The notes below the pieces were generated by a model. It was not told the origin of the DNA, ran no database searches, and was given only the letters and a program-made list of their open reading frames with translations. From Conus ventricosus (lineage: Eukaryota > Mollusca > Gastropoda > Neogastropoda > Conidae): a stretch of 17,500 nucleotides of DNA. This document shows, piece by piece, positions 1-10,700 of the stretch. The stretch spans positions 1-17,500 of the forward strand of contig JAFLJL010014876.1 of the NCBI GenBank assembly GCA_018398815.1. The letters run 5' to 3'. How positions within the stretch are numbered: position 1 is the first letter of the stretch; each line of letters starts with the position of its first letter. Made by a program: the position numbers and the translations under genes.

Positions 1-192
1 ACACAAAACGAGAAACAGAGATGAAGTAACAAAATACAGAGAAACGGACACAATTAAAGAGAATGAGAGGAAACTGAAACGTCATGTGAATTTTGAGACA
101 CATAAAAGTAACAAAGGCAGAGAAATTGACAGAGAATCAGACACAGAGAAGCAGACACTACAAAACACCAAAACACACACACACACACACAC

Positions 193-237
<45 letters not shown>

Positions 238-440
238 TTCAGCGATTCGAGCTTAGACACACGCAAACAAACAACAGACACAGAAACAGGCAGAAACCGA
301 GACAGAAGTAGACCCTGCAGATAAACAGAGAAGCACAGAGAATTCACACACAAGAAAACAAATACAAACACAGGGAAAGGGTTACTGAGAAAGACGCCGA
401 CAAACAGACAATTCAAAACAGACTGACAGACAGACATAGG
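1..440. repeat. A/C/G-rich low-complexity flank with (AC)n microsatellite
   Basis: The plus strand is built almost entirely of ACAGAGA/ACACA-like words. A nearly pure (AC)n run spans about 172-234, with two ACC interruptions. Long open frames here (including 127 codons on the minus strand) translate to Cys/Val repeats and are a by-product of the repeat, not genes. Confidence 0.9.
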
Positions 441-696
441 AGTTCATCACACAGCCCTGGAGCATGCTGGAACTCGTTTTTCTGGCTTCGTTCCGTTCTG
501 GTTGCCATGGAAAAGGAGAAAGACAAGGGAGGAAATTACCAAGGAGACGTGACAACCATGAATACATAGCCTCCCTTCTCATGAATACTTAGCCCAAAAC
601 CCCTACCCCCCCCTCTCAATTTCCCTCTCCTTTGTTTTCTCCCAAATGAGTGTGGCGGCTTTTTTTTTTCTAATTGCGTATCTGTGAGGAACGAGG
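441..696. other. Host flank without a recognisable gene
   Basis: This is unique-looking flanking DNA with a pyrimidine-rich patch at about 599-643 and a T-run at about 660-669. It ends with the 14-bp sequence TGTGAGGAACGAGG, directly abutting the mobile element. That same 14-mer recurs at 16281-16294 beyond the other end. No exon or RNA gene was recognised. Confidence 0.6.
692..696. repeat. Candidate target-site duplication, left copy (CGAGG)
   Basis: The five bases next to the element on the left are CGAGG, and the first five outside the right end (16274-16278) are also CGAGG. The sixth base does not match in either direction (ACGAGG against CGAGGC), so this reads as 5 bp, against the 6 bp usual for Polintons. 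It overlaps the end of a 14-bp direct repeat, which complicates interpretation. Confidence 0.65.
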
Positions 697-788
697 AGAG
701 AACTGTATTATGCCGCTTCTAACTCACCTTCGCCCTCAAACCAGTTTTCGGGCGAAAGTGACCTAGAAGCGGCATAATACAGTTCTCT
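697..788. other. Left terminal palindrome (hairpin-forming)
   Basis: Arm 697-735 pairs with arm 750-788 around the 14-nt loop 736-749. The outer 24 bp pair perfectly, then 12 of 15 inner positions pair, with three mismatches. A copy of the element terminus therefore lies, inverted, 68 nt inside the true end. A single strand could fold into a stable terminal hairpin, or the inner copy could be a second integrase-binding site. Function is inference. Confidence 0.9.
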
Positions 789-805
789 GACAAGTAAGAC
801 TTCAA
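697..805 (+). repeat. Left terminal inverted repeat (109 bp)
   Basis: It begins AGAGAACTGTATTATG and is identical over all 109 bases to the reverse complement of 16165-16273; identity stops abruptly after CTTCAA. The outer 92 bases form a palindrome and the inner 17 bases are single-copy within the TIR. In Polintons the TIRs are the integrase substrate and the presumed protein-primed replication origins. Confidence 0.97.
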
Positions 806-825
806 TAACCAAAAAATACGATTAT

Positions 826-1438
826 CTACAAACAAACATACTGTGTAGGGTTATCCGTTTTCAATACTAATTTACTAAACTTTTCGATTTCAGTTTTTGT
901 TTAATCCTATGTTTTTCCTGATCATTTTCAATAACATCATTTTCGCGCAACATTCTTCAAATGGTCTCTGTCTTTCATGTGAAATAACCTACAGTTTTTA
1001 ACTGTTCTCTAAAGTCTTTTAAACTGAGTTATATTTTTGACATAAAATCCAAAACACTTATCCAGCATGTCTTCCGCTGAAAGCTAGTTTCGACAAAGTG
1101 TTTCTCTTTTTTAATATGTCTCTTTCTGCTGAACAGTCATCTATAATAAATATGTCCTGCGTTCCTTCAAACAGTCTAATAAAAAATGTTCTAAACACTC
1201 AAATCAGTTTATTGCTAGGATTAACTAAATATATGTCATAAACTGTCCATATAAACCTTCTATCATGATATGCTTTGTTCCATTTAAATGTTGGACAGGG
1301 AAAAACCACAATATGATTAAAATTATAGCGATAAACTGTTTGTAACAGGTCGAGGGGATAAATATTGTTTTTTCCCCAACCAGTCGCCCCCAAATCAATG
1401 AGCAATGAGGAGTTTTTGTCATAAAGTTTAAACTGCAT
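826..1438 (-). pseudogene. Polinton packaging ATPase (FtsK/HerA-like), decayed
   Basis: In live relatives this P-loop ATPase pumps DNA into the capsid. The first block (minus, 1438-1199) is open for 79 codons from an ATG. It has a Walker A-like GATGWGKNN at about 1390-1364, where GxxGxGKT is expected, followed by a block with CPTFKWNKAYHD. A second block, in another frame, carries a Walker B-like IFIIDDCSAERD at about 1165-1130 and the sensor-type stretch KLAFSGRHAG, then an in-frame stop at 1058-1060. Further blocks (WILCQKYNSV, HERQRPFEECC) appear in shifted frames, and the natural C-terminus reads TQYVCL and stops at 826-828. About 200 codons is normal for the family. The stop lies only 20 bp from the left TIR, typical of these compact elements. 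Several frameshifts, at least one premature stop and the damaged Walker A make it non-functional. Confidence 0.88.
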
Positions 1439-1440
1439 CC

Positions 1441-2991
1441 ATAGTTTTATAACAAACTAATCTAATCCGGTTCTTGTTTTTTTATCAGACCCTCTGTCCA
1501 AACTTGTACAGTATAATACAATCCTATAAGGTCTAAATGGTAAGATTAATCCCCTTCAGTCTGTAAGATTGTTTCTATATAGACTAATAGATTTTTGTTG
1601 CATGTTGTTTATGACCTAATATCCTCACCATAGTGAAGAATGACACAGTAACTTTAAGACTGTCAAACTTCTAAGTTTTTTTGATCCGCTAATTAGAATT
1701 CCCTTTAAAAAGGACGTCACTAACAGCCCCCTAACCCCATCCCCTCTCCTTATCTTTAAGACAGAAATTTTCAAATATCATTGTGAGACGCATCGTCCTA
1801 ATTTCATTTGCGGAAATGAATTGAAATTTTGTAGACGCATCTTTTAAAACTGATTCTCTTCTGTGGAGGATGTACTGCTTTTTTTCCCATACGGCGTTAT
1901 TTCAATTTCTTTCCGACTATTGTCCGTCCGCATAAGACTTACATGTAAAGGCCAGAGTTTGAATGCTTATCCAGAAACTTTTATTTTGGCGGCTAAAAAG
2001 TAAAAGGGCTTATAATTCAAATATTATTTCCCAATCAAATATGGTTCTAAGTGGCCATTTGAGGACAGTTTTCGGAACTATTTTATATACATACTGGCCA
2101 ACTCGTTAATTGCTCTAGATTGCGCCGTTGTTCTAGTTTAGGAAGACTTTTGTTGTCCGCCAACCTCTTTACCCGTTTATAATCACCATCTTTAAGTGTA
2201 CTCAAAACCCTACAAAGTGCCTATTCGCCCATTCTGTTCAAGTTCCCGCAACGTCTGCTAGGTCTTTTAATTAAAAGTAATACACCTTACAGGCGCCAAT
2301 GTAAGCTCCTGGTCTGTCTGGGCCCCCGCGACATTATTTTGTAGTAATGTATTAATTTTATTTCCAATAACAATGTGCAGGTGATCACATTTTACGACTT
2401 TTCCCCTTATTGTCTTTGATCTTTATATTAAATGATCCGACCCTCCCACAAACAAAATCTTTTAACTGTAAATAGGGAATTGTATAATTTCATAATCGCA
2501 AAATGCAGCTTCCTGACCGGCAGAGCTCTTAAAACAGTTGAGGGCCATCCATCATATAATTTTCAATCAGTGCTCAGCTCATCCAAATGAACATAGAGAA
2601 TGAATGAAATGCAAGATCGAGCGGACTTTTTTCCCCCACATAAGTTATTTTGGTCGGTGTAACTCTAAATCACTAATTGTTAGCCGTAAAGCCAAACATT
2701 TTAGCTAGCTCTTTATAGCAAAATAGTCACCTCCTTCTCTTCAGTTTCTGATGTTACAATGTTTTTTAGATTGGCAGTTGTTAAGTTTGAGAGTAATGTC
2801 AAAGTTACGCATTGCTTCTATTAGTGAGTCAAAACGGCCCGAATAACATCAGGTGTTGTTAACTCGCTAACTGTCTTCCTGTTTTGTCAACTTTTAGAAC
2901 CTAGTATTCTCCTTGCTTCGCTTATATTAAAACCATACACTTTGTAGAATATTTCCAATGGAGCGCGACCATTTTGGCCCCGCATTCGTTA
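1441..2991 (-). pseudogene. Minus-strand gene debris, unassigned (probable structural genes)
   Basis: The plus strand is T-rich, as in the neighbouring minus-strand genes, and no intron-like or host feature is visible. Minus-strand translation gives protein-like fragments, for example around 2150-2230 (a Lys/Arg-rich stretch containing GDYKRVKRLADN) and 2330-2420 (VKCDHLHIVIGNKI), in differing frames with stops between. Position between the ATPase and the putative capsid remnant fits capsid C-terminus, minor capsid or protease genes, but none was recognised. The assignment rests on context and composition. Confidence 0.35.
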
Positions 2992-3240
2992 TCAATTAGC
3001 ATGTTCTAAAAACGAAGGCGGTCTTGGGTTTGTTATAGTTACAAACATTTTTGAACGAAATAAAAATGATGCGTTCAAATATACTGGCGCAAAATATTCT
3101 TGGGCCCGCACTATACAATCTAAACTATAGCAACTGATACTCTTGACATTGCAGTTCCCAGACCTGCCCACCTTTTCATAAAAAGGAAGTACTCCATTAA
3201 ACAGAAATCTAACCCCCCTATTGAAGAACGACCACATCAA
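2992..3240 (-). pseudogene. Possible Polinton major capsid protein fragment
   Basis: An open 82-codon minus-strand stretch contains FLFNGVLPFYEKVGRSGN, which resembles the block of Polinton/adintovirus double-jelly-roll capsid proteins in which an LLNGV-type strand is followed by a lysine- and RS-containing strand. It is followed by YSLDCIVRAQEY and VYLNASFLFRSKMF, comparable to the next conserved strands. Family proteins are around 500-700 residues, so this would be an internal fragment. Upstream debris (to about 3887, including VEGSVLSDSILP at the 3887-3702 open stretch) could be its N-terminal part. Similarity was judged by eye from pattern memory and is not decisive; a minor capsid gene or chance is possible. 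Confidence 0.35.
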
Positions 3241-3244
3241 GAAA

Positions 3245-3990
3245 GCGTGGTTTAGTCATCCGATTCAGTTTTATCAGAACCAGTTAAACTATTGCTGTGT
3301 TTTGCGCATCACAACTGGGTGTGAGTTTCGTATGCCGATCATTTAAATCACCATGAGCCTTTTGGTGATGTCAGTGTACAGTCTTTCATTATCTATTACA
3401 CCTTCAGACGTATTTGACCTGAATTGCAAGCTCCATACCAAATACAAACCGGTTAATCCACTTAGCAACCGAATCAGACATGAGGCTTTTGAAGGATCCG
3501 TAACAATTCAATTATAACAACAAGACAGGCTTTAGACAAAAGTTTGGATCATAATCATGGGCCAAGGCGACCTTTATTTTCCGGGCACGCACTAGAAAGA
3601 ATAACTATGACTGGCATCCGACCTTTCAATCTTTCTTTTTTGGCACAACTGTATGAGCCCGGGACCCTACAATCAAGAGCATACAACAGCATGGACCACA
3701 TTTATCTAGACACTTCTAAGGGCCAAACAGGGCGGGAAAAGAACGAAAAACGACTCCTATCGTACTTAACGTTTGGTGAGGGGTAGCTAGGGGGCCCAAG
3801 CACAGGCAAGATCGAATCAGACAGAACTGATCCTTCTACTGGGCTTTGACGCCAAAAACAATACTTAGCAAATTTAGAGGACGCCATAATTCTACAGTTG
3901 AATTACCTTCAAGTATTCAAAGGTACCAACATGTTTAACAATACGCAAGATCGAAAGTAGACATTGCTGTTGGCACTGGTTTAAACATGC
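3245..3990 (-). pseudogene. Degenerate region, possibly N-terminal part of the capsid gene
   Basis: No frame stays open for more than about 80 codons on either strand. The minus-strand stretch 3887-3702 (61 codons) starts MASSKFAKYCFW and contains VEGSVLSDSILP; its tail reads PLEVSR. These are at best weakly like a capsid N-terminus. The plus-strand open stretch at 3544-3786 overlaps it antisense and is probably coincidental. Confidence 0.25.
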
Positions 3991-4021
3991 TGCCTTCGAC
4001 CTCAGACTCCAGATAGGTAGA

Positions 4022-4086
4022 GGGGGGGAGGGGGGGGGGGGGGGGGGGGTAAGGTGGATGGGGGGGGGGGGGGGGGGGGGGGGGGG
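4022..4086 (+). repeat. Two long poly(G) tracts
   Basis: A G7-A-G20 run (4022-4049) is separated by TAAGGTGGAT from an uninterrupted G27 run (4060-4086). It is inside the element, between the capsid-region debris and the small hydrophobic protein gene. It could form G-quadruplexes, and its exact length is likely to be unreliable in sequencing. Confidence 0.95.
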
Positions 4087-4319
4087 AACAATAATAAACT
4101 ATAATAATGAATTCCCTTATAGCAGGCCAGAACAGAAGGTTGGGAAAAACGACATAAATTCTGAGCCAGTAATATTACAAACAATAAAGAACACCCAGAT
4201 TAAGTTATCCAATCCCAAGTCCAAAACCCCCAAAGTCCCCATTGAAGACTCAGCAAAGCTCGCGACTCTGTTCGCGATGACCATGAATATGAAAAAACAG
4301 CGTCTTGTTCTTGGATTAA

Positions 4320-4533
4320 CTTGCATAGGATTACTTGGTCCTTTATCTTACTAAATAGTAACCCATCTATTACAAGAACTAATTCCATAAGTGCTCGGCA
4401 TAACGCCAACTACTTGCTTGCAGTAACAAAAGCCAGCTACAATGCCCCCTACATATCCAGGTAAAGAGTCTATAGCTTTACCAGCTAATTTTTTTAATAA
4501 ACTCGCATATGAATCAAGCTGTTTTTTACCCAT
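4320..4533 (-). pseudogene. Small hydrophobic glycine-rich Polinton protein, decayed
   Basis: The minus-strand frame opens with an ATG at 4533 and reads MGKKQLDSYASLLKKLAGKA, then a DSLPGYVGGIVAGF segment. The expected continuation appears after a frame change at about 4400-4330 (ELVLVIDGLLFSKIKDQ), giving a second hydrophobic segment. Small Polinton proteins with an amphipathic LxKLxxKAxDxLPGIxGxIV start and a C-terminal hydrophobic helix are known to me as a conserved but functionally uncharacterised element gene; a membrane-active or minor virion role would be inference. The copy has at least one frameshift and no clean C-terminus. Confidence 0.6.
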
Positions 4534-4539
4534 GATTTA

Positions 4540-4870
4540 CAGGTGGAGGTGAAGTGTGGCGGAGGCACTGACTTTGACCTCCACCCGCCAGCCTGTACTA
4601 GCCAACACCATGTACTATTGCAAATCCTAAGGCCGTTATAAAACGCTTCTAAGTGACAACACCATGCTCTTCCAAATGGGGGAATGTTTTCGTATCGTTC
4701 GCTAGCGGTGCCGTCTTCATATAAAAATTGATTTTTCCGATAGTTTCTTTCTCTATATCTATTCACTTGATTTCGGTAATAGGTCTCGGTTAGTAGTCAC
4801 ACATCTAGTCTTTTGCAGATCTTTCTTGATCAAGATCTTTTAGTCTTGGGCTATTCTTTCTTTAATCTCA
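4540..4870 (-). pseudogene. Unrecognised decayed minus-strand gene
   Basis: An open minus-strand stretch (4766-4494, 90 codons) begins MNRYRERNYRKNQFLYEDGT and is charged at its N-terminus, then Cys/Trp-rich, which looks like out-of-frame reading. It lies between the hydrophobic-protein gene and the coiled-coil gene with the same orientation and composition. No family was recognised. Only the first roughly 40 codons look protein-like. Confidence 0.35.
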
Positions 4871-4874
4871 CGCC

Positions 4875-5559
4875 CTAATTTGCGTCATCAGCCTCAAACG
4901 CGTTTTTCTTTTTCTCTTTTTATATGCTCATCTAGTTCACCTATTTTGCTAAATTTGATTGTAATGCGGCCTCTAATGGTTCTTAAAGCACGATCAAGGG
5001 CCGCGATTTTTCCCGCATAGGCCAATGGGAATCATTACTTGTTTAACTCTGTTCTTCTGAAAAACTGGATTCTGATTCTATTACCATTTATTAATTCCAC
5101 ACACTGATGATTGATTTAAAAGTCTTAAGTTCCATGTTTTTGCATTGTTATCTGTTGTGAGTTTCTTAGCCGTGTGTTTTTGAAGTTTAGCAACATGCAT
5201 CCCTATCTAATTTGGTCTAGCAATGCCAAGGCGATTTGTACGCTCGCAGGGAGTCTTATTTCTAATTGAACCCACGGCTAAAAACTTTGATGGGTCTTTT
5301 TATTGTAAGCTGAACAAGTTCTCCTCCGATCGTTTTTTACAGACAAATGATCATCATTTAATTCAAATCATTTGGTCATAAATTCGGGAGGTTCCTTTGA
5401 CCTAAACTTCGTAAAAATGATTTAAAACCTATAACTTTCACTGTGAATTCATGCCGCATTTGAGAGCATTAGCGATGCTGTGTCAAATGGGATCATTTCA
5501 CTCATGTCGGTCTCCACGATCAAAAACCCATAATCTTCTGCATCTTCAATGCCTGCCAT
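4875..5559 (-). pseudogene. Element protein with C-terminal coiled coil, decayed, function unknown
   Basis: A minus-strand ATG at 5559 starts MAGIEDAEDYGFLIVETDMS, open for about 36 codons to a stop near 5452. In other frames follow SVQIALALLDQIR and then YAGKIAALDRALRTIRGR plus IKFSKIGELDEHIKREKEKR, a heptad-like charged helix typical of a coiled coil. The natural end appears to be EADDAN and a stop at 4875-4877, giving roughly 228 codons. The gene starts just left of the divergent AT-rich gap near 5.6 kb. I do not recognise the family; a virion or scaffold protein would be a guess. Several frameshifts and stops make it inactive. Confidence 0.55.
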
Positions 5560-5640
5560 GGTTTTAAATAATTAATTAATTTTTATTTTGTTTATAAAAA
5601 AAGTCACAAGCACATGGCTCATTCTTGAACCCCATAGAAG
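5560..5640. promoter_or_regulatory. Divergent AT-rich intergenic gap, possible promoter
   Basis: The spacer lies between a minus-strand gene start (5559) and the plus-strand block. It contains AATTAATTAATT (about 5568-5582) and a TATA-like TATAAAAAA at 5593-5602. The A/T skew reverses here. A bidirectional promoter is inferred from position and composition only. Confidence 0.35.
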
Positions 5641-7715
5641 ACAGAAAGAACCCTATTGGCGTGAAGGGAAATAAGCGGACTATTTACTGTCCAAATATTC
5701 CAACAACTATTGATGCAGATCAATGCTTACCTGTCAAATTTCCAGACCATCGCAAAATGCCTGATTGTGCCAGGCTCAGCGCGGTCTTACTTTCAAAATA
5801 GCCTCGCTTCAACAACAGACCCAACAGGACAGTTGTACGAATCTGGGAACGGGCAAACGTAAGAAAATTTCTATAAAACTTGAGGCAAGAAATAGATTCT
5901 TTAACAAACAATGCAGAAGCATATTTTTATAAACCAATTACTGATCTATGGCTAACCGGGAATGAAAGGGCTGGACTTTGCGTTTCAAGGAATCGAAAAT
6001 GAAAAGCACAAAACATAGACTAGGTGCCGCAGATACAAAAGACGGCAAAAAGTATGTGCTGTAAATTTTTGCGTTAGGAAAGTCGCTGTTTCCATTCCCT
6101 TAATTTTGAGTTGTTAAAAGCGCATGCGCATACTTTCAAGGAGCATTAAAAGACAGATTGTCATAGGAAACTACTTTTTAATGAATACAAACGGTTATCA
6201 AAATCACATCAGACACCGAAGCAAAGTACAGCATTTCTGACATCGCGTTAGAGTTTGAAGTTTTGTTAGCACCCTAATTTAGCAAGGCTGATTGACAACA
6301 ATATCAGTCAAAATTAGGCAATATATACGAAAGATGATTCATCATACAACATATCCCAAAAAGCAGGGCAGACACTAAATGGAATTTTAAGTTTTCGTGC
6401 CCGCAGCAAATCGCTTAACATGTATTTTTAATTGCTGTGTGACTATGAAGAACATTCAAAAGAGGACGTGAACGTTTTTTAATCCAAAAAATAACGAAAT
6501 ACAATGCTCGATTTGAGGGCAGTCCTCAAACAAAATCTATCTAGCGGTCTAAAACCTTAATCAACATTTTTGACGAAATAAGAAACTGTTTTGGAGTGGG
6601 AAGGTGTAGAAATCCAACAGTTGACCATGTGTCTTAAAGATCTACACCTTCACAGGTAAACTTGTTGATTATTTAACCACAAAATACGTTTAAGGATTGA
6701 CGCCTAAGGTCCACAGGAGGATATATCAGTTCCATGGAAGCGGAATCCAGTGAGAGACGTAATAAACATTCAAATTGATAGACGAAGAAGCCGAATAAAC
6801 CGCTTAAAGTACATTTGTTTTAATATATGATGCGCAGGCTGAATATTGAAAATAACATATTAAAAGATATACACTACTATTTTATTTTTATTTTATAAAA
6901 AGCATGTCTGTTCACGTTTATTTATCCAAAAGTACCTACAGCGCCAAGTTACCAAAGCGAAGGATAGCAGGCAATTCTGCTGTTATAGAAACCCCATGAC
7001 ATAAAAGCCTTCAGATTAAACAAAACAATACAAAAATGCAACAAAAACTGAGAGCAGGACCCTTTCAAATACCGCAAAACCAAACGAATGTATTCAGCTG
7101 CCTAAAGCTGTTACATATGTTAAAACTGGAGGCATCGACTAATGAAGCGCTCTATCAGCATGAACAAGTGTTATCTCTTAGCAACGGGCTAGGCGCACCC
7201 GCAGCTTTACCTCTAGGAGGTTTTGTCTTTTAACTCTTGCCTGTGTTCAATAGCCATTTAAGTGCGGCTGGCAAAAAATTTCAAAACAAAACTCCAAAAA
7301 GCCACACAGCTATGGTTTTCAACTAATAACGGCTAAACGAATTTCGTTTTAAACTGACAAAAAATAAAGCGCTTGTTGACTATCAAACATCATGCGATGA
7401 ACGAATTTAATCGTATACAGGCCGATTTTGATGACTACAACAGGACAAAAGTTTTTGATCTTCAAAGAAAGGCGAGGGCAAGTTTTTCTCAACACCCGAC
7501 GCCGAGCAGATTAAAAAAGGAATGCTTAAAAAAAGTAAACGAGACATAAAACTCTGTTCTAAACAGCTCACATTAACAACGCCCAAAGGGTGTTATACTT
7601 TATTTATGAGTCCAAGCGCAAAAATCCGTTGATATTTGGTTCTAAATTAAGATATTTTTTTTAATTTAAATAACAAATTTGAGTTAGAAAAGTAAACTCA
7701 ACATGCTAAGATATA
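5641..7715 (+). pseudogene. Plus-strand A-rich debris, no gene recognised
   Basis: The stretch is A-rich on the plus strand, like the downstream polymerase, suggesting plus-strand genes. No family was recognised in any frame. The longest plus-strand open stretch (7036-7233, 65 codons) starts MQQKLRAGPFQIPQNQTNVF and has an upstream run of As but no known motif. A fragment at 7424-7500 reads QADFDDYNRTKVFDLQRKAR, which looks protein-like. A short inverted repeat, GGTGTAGA/TCTACACC, lies near 6602-6649. Two kilobases would suit one or two element genes such as a minor capsid or protease. Confidence 0.35.
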
Positions 7716-7719
7716 TGAA

Positions 7720-10700
7720 AGACAAGACGAAATTGTATGGAAGGAATGCTTGGAGAGAGCTATATTCAAGAGCGCTGAATGATATGATTTAGAAGTCATG
7801 GACCCAACAAACGTAACAAGGCAAGTGTTGTTCATGCTATTTCTCAAGTTCCAAGTAAACTAACATAGCCCCCCATTTAAAGTAATGTTAGCTGTTTCAA
7901 ATCGACTATGTAACAATAAATGAAGATAAATCTAAAGTCTGGGTCCTCAACTAAATCAACAGCTATTTCTTTCTCATAAATGCCTTAACAACCTGTTGGG
8001 CAGACCAACTGCCATACACTTTGATGTGGCCGCTGAAGAGGCCCAAATGAGAGGCTCTTGTTGGCTGTAGGCGAAAGTCTTAGAGATTCGATTTACAACA
8101 GGCTAAGTATGCGCCGATAAGAGCGGCTTACATTCCACTACATCCATCATTAGTTGCAAAAAGAGCATTTAAAACATAAGGAATACAGAGCAACAAATGT
8201 TTTATGGTGTGTTTCTCGCAAGGCTGCAATCACGCCCGCAAAAACGCAGAGAGAGTGTCTAACTATCACCCGTACCAAGCAATGACTTAACTTTAGTGGG
8301 GTGTCTTTCCTGTTTAGTGTAGACCAAATTGATCAGTTTGAAGAGCAAAACAAACCAATAACTGTTAATGTCTACACATGGGGATGAGGAACGCAATCAT
8401 ACAAACCGATTAAGAGTGTCCAAGAACAGTCCAACGCTTGGCGAACCAGACAAAAATCATGTTGACTTACTACTGATGATTTCACAGCGGGGCTACCTCA
8501 AATTACACATTAATACGGCTCACGAATGAGTAGCTTCTTGCGGCATACTTCAAAGCATTACCAAAAACAGAATTCAGCCGAAAATGATTTAACAAGAATG
8601 CCATCTGTTCAAGGCCGCACATGAACATAAGAAACATTGCGTATTGGTCCAGTTGACTGTATACAGAACTAACCTACGCCCCCGCCCGATCTAAAGTTTA
8701 GTTTTTAAAACTGGAAACGCTGCAAACAAGTCCATACGTAGTTTACGCAACTTCGTATCGCTATGTTCCTTATGAAAGGCCCAACGCCACAAGACTTCCT
8801 AAAACAGTCTTAATGATAAATCCTCAGATCTGTTCATTTGCCTTCGTTATTGTCCTTCGGATGGCGCTCATTCAGAGCCAGAATTATACAGAGGATCAAA
8901 TGCTGCAGAATACTTCTTAGAAACGCAGCAGCAAGTGCGTAATCGCCTGTTCCAATAATCTGAATTTATAAGAAATCATAAAGGACGCCTGAAGACCACA
9001 ACAGTAGGACTCAGCCACACATTTTGGAGTGGGTGGTTTAGAACTCAGTGAAGAACGCAACAAATCCAAAAGTACGAGACCAAGATCACATTACGGAAAG
9101 TTCAGAGAGCACACACAGTAAATGCAATCTTCAACTAAAGATTGATCCTAAACATGAACTGCCCATCTTCTTTCATAACTGCGAGGTTACGACTCTCACC
9201 TAATAATGAAAAGCAGTAGCGATGCCTTTAGGTATCATGCATCGCACAGTCATCAGAAAAGTACATGTGCCTTTAATCTAAAAAACATGTCTTTTTATGA
9301 CTCATTCAACACATGCTGGGCTCCTTAGAGGCAGCTGGCAATGTCCTTAAAGACCTGCCCAAGAACAGACGAATAATTTGACTCAACTCTTGTAGAAAGG
9401 GCGTTTATCCTTATGAGTACATGAACAGTTGGGAACGGTTTGCGAAGATACGCCTTCCACCTAAAGCGCGTTCTTTTCTAGTCACAAGGAAAGGACCTCA
9501 GCGATTCAGATTACCAGCATGCTCAAGATGCGTGGCAAAAGTTAAGTTAAAAACGATGGAGACTAAACAGGACTCCTACTTGAGCTGATACATGTTTGAT
9601 GGCGGAATTTTTTGAAAATTATAAAAGACACCTGCATGAAACATTATAGAGCCTGGATCCCGCGCATTATATATCTGCCACCGTATGAGCTTGGACGCTT
9701 TCTTAAAGTTTACTGAGTAACAGGATTGATTTATTGTCGATTTACCATGATTCAGATGATTGAAAACGGATTGCGTGGGGGAATATATGCGTCGCATCAT
9801 ACAGTAAAGCAAACAACAATACTTGGACGATTATGATCCCATAAAAAGGTCTAACTATCTTATGTAATAGATGCAAACAAGCTGTCTGGTTGGGCTATGC
9901 ACAATCGTGTCCATTACGCAACTTTCAATTACACAGGCGCAATCCGAATAATATACAAAAGCATTAAAGTGGTTGGGCAGTTTAACGCCTGATCAACAGC
10001 GTGGCATCATTTCTAGAAGTTTTACTTAGAATATCCTCAGGAATCCCTACCTGCATAATGATACCATTAGCAGCAGAAAGTCTCAGATGGATCCAAGAGA
10101 ACCACCAAAACTTGTGCCTAATCCATCGAGGCAGAAAACATTAAGTCTGTCATTACAGACTTCTAGCAATTTTACCGCTTGTACAGACATGGGTTTAAAG
10201 TGACAGCAGTTCATCGCATAAATTATTTGCTTTTGATAAGCACATTTCATAAACCATAAACATACATGAAGAAAACACTGATCTCAAACTAAATCCACAG
10301 AAGCTTCAGAAAAGACTTTTCAAGTTGATGAACTAACTGCTGTTTTTGGAAAGAACTATGGAGAAATCCGCACAAGCGTAGAAATGTCAGATTTGGTCAC
10401 CAGAGAGAACGAAGCAATTAAGCTGACTTCAACACCAAATTATCAGCCTTTAAAGATTCCATGATCAGCCTATTCGCATAAAGATGAAAAAAAAAAAACG
10501 AAAGTCAAATTGGACAAACCTGTATTTATTGGGTTTTACTGTTTTAGAATTATCACAGCTTTTTGATGTTAGAGTTTCTTTATGCTACTTAAAGCCCTCG
10601 TATCCTGAGTCCCAGAGTGCTTTAAACACAGATCACAGATATTTTGTTCTAAATATCCCTACGAAACATCTATAAAAGACATGGAAACCGAAGTACTAAA

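Noticed and set aside
54..437. 127-codon minus-strand open frame, and similar frames at 93-311
   Set aside because: The translation is Cys/Val or Thr/His repeats from the (AC)n microsatellite and its surroundings, with no domain.
697..788. Parvovirus-type inverted terminal repeat
   Set aside because: The hairpin is similar in form only; no parvoviral replication or capsid gene is present and the element is three times too long.
3544..3786. 80-codon plus-strand frame (MDHNHGPRRPLFSGHALE...)
   Set aside because: It is antisense to the minus-strand block, against the compositional skew, and has no recognised motif.
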